Origin: Varroa destructor
Taxonomy: Eukaryota > Arthropoda > Arachnida > Mesostigmata > Varroidae
Length of the DNA stretch: 64,000 nucleotides
Direction of reading: 5' to 3'
Assembly: GCF_002443255.2 (NCBI RefSeq)
Contig: NW_019211457.1
Coordinates: 51,645,725 to 51,709,724 of the forward strand
The notes under the pieces are model-generated. The model saw only the letters and a list, made by a program, of their open reading frames with translations. It searched no databases and had not been told where the DNA came from. Position 1 is the first letter of the stretch. Every line of letters begins with the position of its first letter. A program made the position numbers and the translations under genes. Positions 24,835-37,000 of the stretch are shown piece after piece.

Positions 24835-25208
24835 AACTTTTAGGAGGAAAAGTCAAAGAAAGCCTTTGCTGTTTGAAATTCGATAGGAACTCCTCCTTCT
24901 GTTGTAGGGCTTCGTGCATTTATTCTATAGAGAATGTACTTCTGCGACAGTGCTACCGTGCCTCTTTGGCAAAAAGACGGGCATTCCTTTAACGTAACGT
25001 CAGATTCGGCAGAAGCTGCCCGCCGTCGTCCGGAAACTGGTAAAACAAGTTTAATATTTTTATTCAGTTTTCTATCAGTCATCTGAAATAATTCAATTTG
25101 GCATACTCGAACGAGTTAGTTCCAAACTGTGTTAACAGAGCTCACATGGAGCACGCAGCCAGCCTATCCTCCGACGAAAGTCGATTATGTGGAGGGGGCA
25201 TATACGAG
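24835..25208 (-). other. Spliced-looking exons of an unidentified minus-strand transcript
   Basis: Exon 25146-25208 ends in donor GTGAGC and precedes acceptor TTGTTTTACCAG, after which 24840-25036 stays open to a TAA at 24840. Across the junction one frame is open for about 85 codons. It reads through IIDFRRRIGWLRAP, then KECPSFCQRG, and ends AKAFFDFSS. No ATG is present in this frame, so an upstream exon would be needed. A GTAAGC donor at 24834 lies just after the stop. These may therefore instead be 5' leader exons of contactin, which needs an upstream leader exon on this strand. The protein was not recognised. Confidence 0.3.
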
Positions 25209-25864
25209 CTCGAATAATTTTAATAAAATTTTAAACTAATTTCGCGTCAATTTTCACTGAAATAGCTTAGTTGTCTTAAATGTGATTTCAACCATATCTT
25301 TGTGACTTGCCGCAGGTCCGCAGGTGTCTAACCTCTTTATAATTAGGGAGCTAACAATGCGTTCATGCCTTTGATTGTCTGCGACTGCTGTTGGCGGGGT
25401 ATGACGTGACTCGATGGTGCGCCTTAATAATACAGGCTCAGCTGCTTAATTAAGTTGGTGGCCTCTTTGCCCAACGGCTCAAAGGATTTAAAAACTTGTT
25501 GGTGTCATGTAGAATACATTGTATTTCGTCAGCAGCGTACATTGTACTAAGTGAGTAGCGGGCCTTCAAACTTATAGTATATCTGTTGTGATCAATTACG
25601 GTGTTATTTCTTTGAAGAACAACTTCATACGCACTCGCTGAATAGAGCTATTATTTGAGAGATCATATGATGACGCCAGCGTTGAAAGGAACATAAACAT
25701 TTCGGTACATTTTCGATGGAATAGAAAAGCGCTTATGAGGCTGACCTGCGCACATGTTCTCCTTTCTCAACTATAATTGTCGTCTATTAATACAGCGTAT
25801 ATTTCACTACGAGGCAGATTTTTACATATGCTTATATTCGGATCCGTACTGGAAATCTTTGCCA
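25209..25864. promoter_or_regulatory. Upstream region of TFB2M, shared with the minus-strand exons
   Basis: Intergenic sequence between a minus-strand transcript and TFB2M. It must hold the TFB2M promoter. An in-frame ATG at 25754 could extend the TFB2M N-terminus by 37 residues. No specific element was recognised. Confidence 0.35.
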
Positions 25865-27599
25865 ATGGCTACTGCTGCTGCAAGTCTGTTACGTATTTCA
25901 CCACTGAGTGCAAAGGAATGCCCGAGATTCTTGTTCCTACAGTCTAAACGTATTTTAGCCACCACTCCGCTTATGCCGGTACGCGATGAACCGAAGTTCA
26001 TCGTCAACCCTGCCGCAAAAGAACCGAAAGAAAAGAAAACGACAATTAAAAGGAAAACTCGAAGAACACCTCTGGAAAGCGAAATGAGGGCGAGGCTTGG
26101 CGACAAATGGGTAAAGGAGCGTAGAGCCCAGTTTGACAAATCGTGTTTTCTAGCTAATACTGAAATAGCTGAGTTGGTGGCAAGTTATCTACAAGAAGAC
26201 ATAAAGGAGAACAGGTACGTAGAAAAGAAAAACACTTTCCAATCTGCCAGAAATGCATTGAACGTTTCAATTTCCAGTTTAGATAGATAGCATAAAATGA
26301 AGGAAATATAAAAAGAAATCGAGAACGTGCTGTCGTCACAAAAGAGATCGAATCCTCTTGTGATAATTGTCATTGCACAACCCTACTCGTGCCCGCATTA
26401 TCGTTTCTTTGCTGTTATTATATTCGTGCACTGCGAAATTACTGGCAAGTAGTGAGTTAAGAATTTTTGCTGAGGATAAAAAGCGTTTCCCAAAATGTTT
26501 GTCTAAAACAATATCTTTATATCATTTGTTCGTACCATCATCCGAGTATAAGATATTGCCATACCCGCATATGGTGTGCAATAAAAATAATAATGGCATC
26601 ATTCTTATTACAATCGTATTTATTATTTCAAATGGCAACCAACTAATAGATCTTCATGATGGCTACTTTATTCATTGCAGGTTTATTCTGGAAGCCAACC
26701 CTGGTTTCGGTTATTTAAGTCAGCGCCTACTTCAAATGGGCTGTCGTCATCTATATCTCTACGCCGCCCGAGACTCTATTTTTCTGCCGTCACTTCTGAA
26801 GCTCGCTGACACGCATCCAACAACTGTTCGACTAATCCATGAAAACATTCTCAAATTGAACACGATGCTTGTATGTGATTCAGTGACAGCCTCCAATCGA
26901 GAGAAAGCGTGTTTCAGTGGCCTACCGATTCAAACAGACTGGTCTCTACCTCCAAAGGCGACGCTGTTCGCTTCGCTTACCCGTACCACTGAAATGGGAT
27001 TTCTTCGATCACTTCTCTATATGATCCCGTCCCGGACAGGCCTGTTTCAATTAGGACCGGTCGAACTTCTCGTGTTCATGAGCTCTCATGAGTACCAGAT
27101 CATGAATGCGGGCAGAGCTCCGAACGAGTCCCGTTCTTTGCTGCGGACCTACCCCGTGCTCTATAGTTTGCTAACTGAAAACAAACTTCTTACAACTGTT
27201 GATTCATCGAATTTTCTTTCAATAAAAAGTACTAAGGCTCTTCGAGATGACGAGCTACATCTTGTACGCCTCCGGCCTAAAGTTGATTTATCGAACGTGA
27301 TTACGCCACCTGACCGTTTCGAGGAGTTTGTTTTTTTTCTAAAGCAGGGCCTACTACGAGGAACCACAGTATCACAGTGTCTTGACATGTGGATTCCTCA
27401 AGCATACAGGCATGTCCTTGTCGAAAAGACAAAACCAGATTCGCTACTATACGACCTGTATTTTTGTGACAAACTGTCTAGTCTGTCACCAGAGCAGATT
27501 GTAGAATTATTTCGAATATTTCGTAGTCACGAGATGTTCGAACATAGTTCTTTTAAAATAGCTATGCAGAGTGACCGATACGTACCTAATGAAGTATGA
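25865..27599 (+). CDS. TFB2M: Mitochondrial transcription factor B2 (dimethyladenosine transferase 2)
   Basis: Promoter-melting partner of mitochondrial RNA polymerase, derived from KsgA-type rRNA adenine dimethylases. Exons 25865-26214 and 26681-27599 join in phase 2 to 422 residues. The ATG at 25865 starts a typical mitochondrial presequence (MATAAASLLRISPLSAKE, basic and without acids at first). The ATG at 25754 is in frame but gives a poorer leader. The S-adenosylmethionine site reads FILEANPGFGYLSQRLLQMG, spanning the splice junction, matching the LECNPGPGILT block of TFB2M. The following acidic-loop and NPP-like motifs needed for methylation are not obvious, as expected for the transcription-specialised paralogue. 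A candidate AATAAA is at 27812. The 3' part of the intron is open in frame with exon 2 back to 26367. Confidence 0.82.
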
Positions 27600-27811
27600 T
27601 GTGGACAAATAACAAATATTTCTTTTCGCAGTCATAGGATAATGGTCAGGCATAAAACAGTCCGCAGGAATGACTAAAGGAGTCACTTGAGTGGAATAGG
27701 ACGTCACTATGTGAAAAGCATAATTTTCATAATTTAGAATCATGTGGTACCTCCACTCGCGCGGATAACCGCCGCGCTCTACGAGCGTTGTGTATGAGCC
27801 CTATAGCCCGA

Positions 27812-27817
27812 AATAAA
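27812..27817 (+). terminator. Candidate poly(A) signal of TFB2M
   Basis: AATAAA 213 nt after the stop codon. Plausible position, but not unique in this AT-rich DNA. Confidence 0.4.
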
Positions 27818-28251
27818 TTGTTTGTTATTTTATTACCCTGATTACTAAATAACCGCGGCCACGCAATTAACTTAAAAGCAATTACGTAGTACTTTTTTGA
27901 ATGTTAAATAGCATACAATACTTCGGAAATTATAAATGAACAGCATCCGAAAATCGATGTGTACAGTAATTACTATATTTCACGATCAAACACCGTGAGT
28001 GCTAGTCATGACCTTTCTATAGGTCTATGACTGATCGTTTCTAGAATATTTTATAACAATTGTAAATATTTCAATGTCGTTTCTATATTTAATTATAAGC
28101 TTCTCCATATACAACATTTGAGGACTCGATCTTTTACTGATTCTGCTTTAATAATAGGCACACTGTAATAAGCCGCTGCGGCAGTGGTGGGAGACTGTGG
28201 GCCGTGATATCTTAGGGTTTTGACTTTCTCAGCGCACCATATCGTTCCAAA

Positions 28252-29383
28252 ATGGGAAATCTTCTGGGCCGGACGAAAAGTCCAAAGAAAGTCCCGTCCC
28301 GAGTAACCGAACAGGATCGAATCGTGCTACAGATGAAACAGCAACGTGATAAGCTGAAACAACACCAGAGACAGCTAGAGACTCGACTAGAAAAGGAACG
28401 ACAGGTGGCCAGTCGGCTAGTCAAAGAGGGCAAAAAGGAGCGCGCATTGATAATACTTAAAAAGAAGAAGTATATGGAAAAAATTATTGAAAAAACAGGT
28501 AAGTATCACTAATCCAGCATGTAAATAAGCTCACATAAGAGAACTGGTTGTCATTTTTATTATACGAATTGTAGTATATTCGGTAAATAGTGATGTCGAG
28601 GAAAGGGTAATGTAGTAAAAACAGTTTGACTAAGCTGTACAATGAATCCCCCCTAAATATGAATGTATAGACATCGTTAGCTCTGCCCTAGTGGTTATGA
28701 TCGTTGGACACAACACTAGATTATTTAAGTGAGCTGTATTAGAATGCAATCAACAGTGAAGCCAGGATTAATAAAAATGGCAATTGGTTGGCTGTTGATT
28801 CAATTCAGAAAACCACCTCGAGAAGATCGAGCGGCTAACTCGGGACGTCGAGTGGGCTCAGATTGAAGTGAACGTTGTCCGAAATCTAGAACAGGGCAAC
28901 GAAGCCTTAAAAAGCTTAACTGCACTTATAAATCTTGATGATATTGAAAAAATGCTTGACGAAACCCGCGATGCGGCCGAGGTGCAAAGAGAAATCAGTG
29001 ATCTCATCATTGGTGTGGCACCCGAAATCGAGGTAAGCGTTCGTCCCTTTAGCGCAAAATCAATTATGTACGAGCAGTAGCCCGTAAGAAAGTACTACCA
29101 TAATCGAATATTTAACACAATCGATATTTTGCTACTTTTTGTAATCGCTAGCATTCATATGCTGATATATTCCTGTGCGCTTTAGGTGGATGATGACGCT
29201 CTTTTGTCTGAACTGGATGAACTGATTAAAGTTGAACAACCCGCTGTCGAACCAAATGAGCCGGAGAAGATTCTCAAATTGCCGGAGGTTCCCGCAGGCG
29301 ACATCGAGCATGAGCCCTCGGAGATTATTCTTCAAAGAAACAAAAACAAATCACAAAAAGAGCTTGAAATGGTGCCTGCGTAG
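28252..29383 (+). CDS. CHMP6: Charged multivesicular body protein 6 (ESCRT-III, Vps20)
   Basis: ESCRT-III subunit that links ESCRT-II to Snf7/CHMP4 polymer assembly on endosomes. Exons 28252-28498, 28809-29032 and 29186-29383 join in frame to 222 residues, near the usual 200. The N-terminus MGNLLGR carries the N-myristoylation Gly2 expected of CHMP6. It is followed by the basic helix SRVTEQDRIVLQMKQQRDKL and the GRKERA/LLLKKK-like KKERALIILKKKKY. Exon 2 holds helices 3-4 (EWAQIEVNVVRNLEQGNEAL, MLDETRDAAEVQREI). Exon 3 is the acidic C-terminal autoinhibitory and MIT-binding region (DDDALLSELDEL ... LPEVPA), where the LPEVP element is shared with vertebrate CHMP6. Splice sites are standard GTAAGT/GTAAGC donors. 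TFB2M lies upstream on the same strand. Confidence 0.92.
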
Positions 29384-31061
29384 AACAAGATCCTCTGGCA
29401 CTACTTTTCAAGCCATTACATTTTCTATAGCTTGTCATTTTATCGCGAAAACCCGAGATCTCAAGAAGGGCAGAGCGGTAAGAATAGAAAAGTGGAAACG
29501 TTTCAGTGATGATATGAACTGAATTACAGAATCTTAGGAAAAACAAAGCGTAATTTTAATCTCGATTGACTTATTTTCTTATTTTTAGGAACCACGGACG
29601 CAACAGACACATTCACATGCGTTCACACACGTGAACATATATAGGCTCAAAAAAGACAAAGAAAAATGTTTAGGGAATGCAAGTAAATCATTATGTAAAT
29701 ATGCATAATTATTAATAATTGACTATAATGAAGTGTTCAGAAACGGATGATAAAATATAATCATATAGCAATTTGTCTTTATTGAATTTCTGTGCCTTTC
29801 CGGTAGAAATAGTCTTCTTTTAGCATATATGTTGGTGTTTCACTCACTTATTTGCCTGTCGTATGTAGCGGCGCAGTTTACGTAGTTATTTGGGCATCTT
29901 AGCACGTGTCTTATCCCTAACAATCGTAGCCGCGGGCGACATATTGTTTCACGCGACTTTGACGCATTTCGTATTTTCTCTGATCCCATTAATTACCATT
30001 ATGTTTTTTACTACAGTAACGTTTTTTCCCCGTATATTGGGTTTTTCTACAGCGCCATTTGCGTCATTGTTGTCTGCCCGCTGCAATATCTACAAATGGC
30101 ATGATAATAGTAAAAGCAATAATAATAATCATGGTACATTAATGTATGCCGGTGTGCCTACATTTGTATATTGTGTGTATGTTGCAAGAAATTATGTATA
30201 TTATCTATAGATTTTTAAATATATCCTCACGTATAAACTGCTTGGTGCATACTATAGTAGTATGTCACCTTTCACATATGTAGGTTTATAACAGCATCCA
30301 CCACCTCCTGCCACAGGAAAGGGCAGGTAGGGGAAGTTGCTCTTGAGCTAAATAGACACTCACGTCAAATGTTCGGTTCAACTACCAGTGTACAAAAGTA
30401 TTTTACATGATACGACAGTATTTATGCATACGACAACCGAAGTCATTGGCTATAAACACCACATCGACATTTTCGTTTTTATGCTCGCAGTCAAAAACAG
30501 TTTTGTACGCTAGCGAGTTGACTTCGATCGCGCGGATATCGCATAGTGATAGTCTTTGAGCATTAGTATAGGCTTTGTGCCCTTTTCTCTCTCTCTACTT
30601 GAGAAACGCCTAATCTGTATGGGTGTGGTTTTGTCAAGACAAAAGAGTATCGGGTCAGCTTTAGGCATTAAATGTGCAGTTCATTTTCTGTCTATTAGTG
30701 CTTTTTTGGCCACACTGCACACACCACAGTCACCAAGCTGCTACTTAAACATCGATTCAACTAACTGGCTTCTACGTAATACCTCTATCAGTTTTTATTC
30801 GTCTATTCGTCTATTTTTTATGAAAGTATATTTATACCTATATTATGTTTGATGTAGACAGAGATCATATCGCTTCAAGCTTATAGCACTGATAAACAAT
30901 TATGCGTGGGCCTATTGTCTCGTTCCAGCTGGCGTGGACAGACAAATTCCCTCAGATTTTCTTCTTTGAGGTGCACTGCTTGATGTATGACGATGACTGA
31001 AATTACTTTGTTGCATGAGTTCCTTTCAGGCGATAAACTCATTCAAACTGTAGCGCGTACA
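29384..31061. other. Convergent intergenic region between CHMP6 and GET1
   Basis: This interval holds the 3' ends of CHMP6 (plus) and GET1 (minus). Plus-strand open frames at 29890-30210 and 30556-30852 are hydrophobic by composition and show no known motif, so I treat them as noncoding. No RNA gene was seen. Confidence 0.5.
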
Positions 31062-34000
31062 TTATGACGAAATAGCTGCTTTATATCCTGTCGAGCTGCT
31101 AGGACCATTCCCTTTATGAATGTGAAACGAATCATCGGTATTTGCGCCTGTGGTCTTCATTGCAATTGGTGTTGCTGCGGTAAAATAGCTGATAACGAGG
31201 CGTCCAACTGAGGCGGAGATGACTAACCAAGGAATAAGGCCTAAGCCGGCATCGCTTTGTATCGCTAATTTACCAAAAGGGTCCAGCCACGAAAGCGGGA
31301 CCTTGAGTAGGGGCACACTCCTATAAAAAAAAAAAGAAGTAGAAAAGGCACGCATAACAATTTACACAATCGAATCATGGATTGTAGCTTGAGTCATTTT
31401 TCAGTTCACAACGTGTGTAAGGAAAACGAAAAATATTAAGGAAATTTAAGGAATCAATTGATTATGCTAATATCTGTATTCATATTGTTTTAATACATGT
31501 GCTTTCTTCTTAAAAACTTTTGAAGCTTTAGCTATTCAAGTAGACAAGGTACCGTCTAGGAAGTTTCGAATAGTTAACACCACGACTTGACGTTTGGTTG
31601 CGCGGCGACGAGGCCCAACGTGCGCACCTTATAGCTTTGTGCAGTAACATTTCAAAGACTTTGGAGCCGGAAAGCTAAGGAGCGCTTAAGATTGAAGGCC
31701 GGCTAGGAAAAAAACCTTACTTCAGAATTGGTGTTCATCACCCGTAGCATATAAATAATATCATTTAAGGAAAAGATCAACGCAACTCCAGCGGTGTGCC
31801 TACAAACATTGAGATTGTACTAAGCATAATATAGTCATAAAGTTACAATTGGTTTAGAGCGACTTTTGAATAGTGTATATATTTGACTGATGGTATCAGA
31901 TGGTATGTTTATAGCCATGAGTACATGCATTTTAAATAGAGCCAGACGTGTAGGTAGAAATGTCGAAATCAAGCTAATCAGGAATCAGTGATCTAATAAA
32001 TACTCTTTAAAATCATTCTATGAGGTGTATTGCATACCTGTAAAACCAGATGAGGTAAAAGTTTATACACGAGATAAATCCGTACAGGATAGCCGTTGCT
32101 GTCAATCGTACTTTGTAAATGTAGTTACTGTTGCTCATATTAATTTCACCAAGCTGTTCCCGTATCTTGTCAATGCGTCGGTTTAACTTTGCATATCGAG
32201 CAAAGGCGTCAACGGCGTTCACTGTCGATCGCTCTTTGACTAATTCGCGAAGTTGCTTTTTCAGCTCTTTCTGTAAAATACCAAACAAATGCCAAATTAA
32301 AAGTTTATTTTGTTTGATACGGGCCCGCGGTTGTAATAGTTACTATCTTTTCATAAATAGAGTCCTATATGCACGTTGGCAACTCCCCATAGATAGACTC
32401 TTATGTACATGTCGGCAACTGATTCGAATATGCGGCAATAAATAAACTAAGCAGTGTTATGTTCACTTAATGAATCGGAACGAAAGAAGTGCGAAAAACT
32501 GGAGTTCTATATTACTGTGACTTATTTGAAGTTCTCGTTCGACATTAAGTAAGTTGAATTTCAAAAATCTTTCTTAATTTTTAAATAGAAGGTTATCACT
32601 AGATAGCATGAAACTGATGATGAAAGATTATCAACATTACTATTTTAATAAAAAGAAATATTTCCTATCATTGTTATTTGCTATAATAGTAATGTCCAGA
32701 AGTGTTATTTATCATTTCTTTCCACTGAACTTATCATGATTTATTCAAGGTCTAGCAGGTCCATTTTAGGCGACACGCCAGGGCCCTTACATATTCAAAG
32801 TTGGCGCGCCCACACACCTCCTCCTTATAGTTTGTTTCCCTCATCTGCCATACTCCATCAAGGAAGCGCGTTAACAATACACGCTGCCAGTTTTTGTGGC
32901 TGATTTCGTTCGTGGAAAAATCTTTGTGCATTCTCTTTCTCGTTACCTTAATCGTATTTGATATTTTTTTGTGACTGCACGAAGCGAGAATGTATAAGTC
33001 AGGAGCAAAAGTTCAGAAGGTGATGGTACAACCCATCAATCTAATCTTTCGGTACCTGCAGAATCGGGCGAAAATTCAGGTGTGGTTGTTTGAGAACATT
33101 AGCCTGCGCATTGAAGGCCATATTATTGGTAAGTTTTTTATTCGTGAGGGTTATCAATTTTACCATAAAGTATTTCTGGGACGGTAAAACGAACCCCGTT
33201 TTGGCAGTTTGTAATAAATATTACGCTTAAGCTTGTTGACAATGTTATGATTATTATCGATTGTTGAAATGTTTGTTGTAGTTGTGTATTTTAGCTTTGT
33301 GGCGATTTATCGTACGTTTATCTAGCTTGTGCTCAAAACCTGCTGGTTGCAGCAGTTAAAATTACTGCTTTAGACGTTTTTTGTAAATTTCCAAGTTAAG
33401 TAAGTTTTCTAACTTGACTGCCTCTAATTTGCGTAGTAAACAGTATTCATCGATAAAATAAATAATGCAAATATGCGCTTATTGTGAACACAATAGTTCC
33501 GTAAAGTTAGTAGCTCATTGCAGTTATAACCTGCACTACATATATATATATATATTTTTTTTCATCAAGTTGATGAATGGTTTATTAAATGTTTATTCTA
33601 TCTATGCCGATGCAAGTTATATATAGATAGATTAGCATGTAATGAACCACTCATTAACTTGATGAAAATATTCATTGATTGGTTTTCTAGTCGGTAGTCT
33701 ACCAACACATTGCGATAAACGACTGATATGACAGTTTTCAAAGACTCAGCTTCTTGCTAGGATATTTTAGAATAGCTTCGTGTAACATCTAAACTTCGAT
33801 TCCTCAGGTTTCGATGAATATATGAATCTGGTGTTGGACGATGCGGAGGAGGTGTATGTCAAAACTGGCAATCGCAAACCCGTCGGTCGGATTCTACTCA
33901 AGGGCGAAAATATCACCTTACTCATGAAGGCGCATAGCAATTAAGAACTGCTTAGATGTCAGGCTAAGATCTTGGTAGCGGACAAGACGGAAATCCGCGA

Positions 34001-37000
34001 GGCGGATGATTTTCTGTTATAATGTGGGATGAATTAACTATCATAATTCTCATACACATTGACAGACCGGCGACTATGGCGTGTACATACATACATATGA
34101 TAGTTGAATGAAAAAAAATGTCACTTTCATCAATATTTCTGTTGTACATACTTGCCGTTGGCAGACAACGCAATGTCCTGAGTAAAAACGTTTCAGCGGT
34201 CATATATTAAATAAATGAAAACTAAGAAAAAATATCTAAAACGATTTGCAAATGTCCCTGAGACATCAATCTTTAAGGCTTTAATCGTTTTCGAAACTAA
34301 TAATGTAAATCCTGCTTGTTCCGCATCATTTTCATTATTTTAATTTTAGATTAGCAGAAGCTAGAGTAAAATTAAAACAGATCAATAATCGAGAAACCGA
34401 AAACTGAATTATCCACACGAAATGTTTCAGCTAGAATGTATACCCGAAAGTTCAAGTTCATTGTCAATGTAGGGTTCAGGAAGCCACTGTATTCTAGAAC
34501 TGGATGCTACATAGAAAATGTTTCGTGGGATCTCCTTGTTAATTGTGGACATAAATGTGTTTTCGATTAGACGTTATATGTGGCCAAGTGCAATGTGCAC
34601 TTCATTAAAGTTACTTTAGGTTTATTCAATAAGTCACATTTATGTTTATTTAACACTACCAATCTTAGTTGTGACATATTTTTTGGTTCAGAAAAGCACT
34701 CTTCTGGGGTAAAATTTAAAAAAAGACTTGTATATGCACCCAATCCGTTAGGTGGGACGAAAAAATAAAATTTTTCCAGTTTTTTTAATGCACGTGAATA
34801 TAAAATAAAACGAATGACAGGAGCCGTTAGTTAGGCTTAATGTGAAACGTGTGTTGAATATGAAAGTAGAGATTTCTGGGTTTCGCGATTAGATTATTCT
34901 GATTTAATCCTGGAATTTTTTTGACACAGCAACGTCAACGATGCAAGCGTTCTTACAACGATGTACCAAACGAATGATGTTTTACATATAAAAGTTGAAT
35001 TAGAAAAGCCATATTTGAACGTTTAAAGCGATGTTTTTATGACAGCTTATGTTACACTTATTTGTTATTTTGCGAATTGCTTCACACCATCGACACATAA
35101 ACGTGTATAATAGGCAGTTAAATATAAGTCAGGATCGCAGAAAGAAAATAGTTGCTTATTTTTTTGGTTTAAAATGATCAAGACAATAAATTACGATGAT
35201 TTATTTTTTATAATTGTATATATATATATAGATTCACGTGTATAAAAGTATATTAATGTTTATATACATACATAGTTCATATATTACAAATAAAGCTTGA
35301 CACTTCCTATTAACACGACATCCCTTATCCACAGTACCACGACAAGCTTCTTATTATTTACTATATATGAAGCCGGCTGAATGTAAGAGACAATCTAGGG
35401 CAGTAAAAATAGGCTTACATTTGCAGATGTTAAGAATAAAATATAATATAAAAAAATTGAGATTTATAGTTGTAGGAACAATAATAATATACATCTGTAA
35501 TTTTCATTCGCTCCGTGTTCTTACTCAGAGAACCGTTTGTAAAATAATCGCGTATAAATCACTTGGATGTAGAGCGACAGGTTTAAGGTCGATGCATAAA
35601 TTATACAACTTGATGTCATGTTGTTAAATAAATGCCCCCAAAACAATGCTCTTTCAAAAATGTTTCGACATAAGCAAGCCTCGCGTCGGTAATCGTCGCC
35701 GTCTAATTTCTATTGAATCATATGGTATGATTCTATCATTGAAGACAGTTTTTATGCATGTACATCCAAGGCTTCAACAGCTTACTAATTACGCCTTAAG
35801 ACAATTTTACCTCCTTGGCTGTCTATTAGAATATCAGGTTTGTAGCGAACAGCATCTCTTAGGTGGCAAGTAAAAATTCAACATTTTGTCAGTCGATACT
35901 TGTCGAACGCTTTCAAATAGCTTCACTGCATACGCATTTGAAAGATCAATGATATAAGTAGTCTATGTATTATTACATTATATGATCGACGATCCGATTG
36001 CACATCTATAACAATGTGATTATAACGCTAACATGAGCATAGGAACACATCTAATTGTCGTGTGTAGGCATTTTTACGAATGAGGAACTGTCGGGGCTTC
36101 TATGAAATGAACCCCGTCACTCATGCTCGTTGGGTGACATTTGCAATAATAAGAAACAAGCAGCATTAAGCCAAGCGGGTACAAGCAAATAGCCGCTACG
36201 ACACAGTAAACGTTCAGGTGAATTGCGTAAAGTGCGTACAATGCTAAAAGTACGCCACAATCGACCACTGCTGCAACGTGATGGACGATTTGTCGACGGC
36301 CAGTTTGACCGTCACAGAGGTCAAGATACGTGAAAAGATAAATCACGGATAAAATTATGCGTAAAATGACGTTCTCCGCAACCGATGCTACATGTCGGAA
36401 CTGGAACAACGAAAGCCAGGTAGCGTTAAAGAGTAGTCGGGTTAGGATCGCTACGACCGTCACTTCCACAGGCGCAACCGAAATGAACAAGGCCAAAACG
36501 ATGAGACGGCTGGCCACAAGACTCATCTGTGAGCATAATAGTGTAATCGTTCCTGCGAATGAAAGACGTTTTGCATTTTGCGCTATTCGAAGACTGCGTT
36601 TATAACAAACGACGGCATAGGACAACGAAAACAAGCTAAAAATCATCGGTATAACAAGTTGAGGCCAGTAGTGTGATGGTTCATCTTTGACTTCATTGTA
36701 GAATATTAGTACAAGTACGGCTTGTAGCAGCAGTTGGGGTGCGGCTTCTAGAAATGCCTCAATAAGACGTAGATACGATGCATCATAATCTTCCCATAGC
36801 ATCTGATAATAGTACATTTGGCGTTCGGGCCGAGATCGGCATTCTTGCTGGGACTTTAAAGCGAACTGTAATGAACTAATATAGTGAGGTACAAGAACTA
36901 ATGGCAGGACATGGAAGACTACAAGCCATTTGCAAGACCACTGGCTTTTAACACGGTTCTCTCGATCCTGCATAATCAGAAGCAAGGATGCACACGTCGA

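Noticed and set aside
29890..30852. Hydrophobic plus-strand open frames after CHMP6
   Set aside because: Apparent membrane segments follow from T-rich composition; no family resemblance and no splice support.
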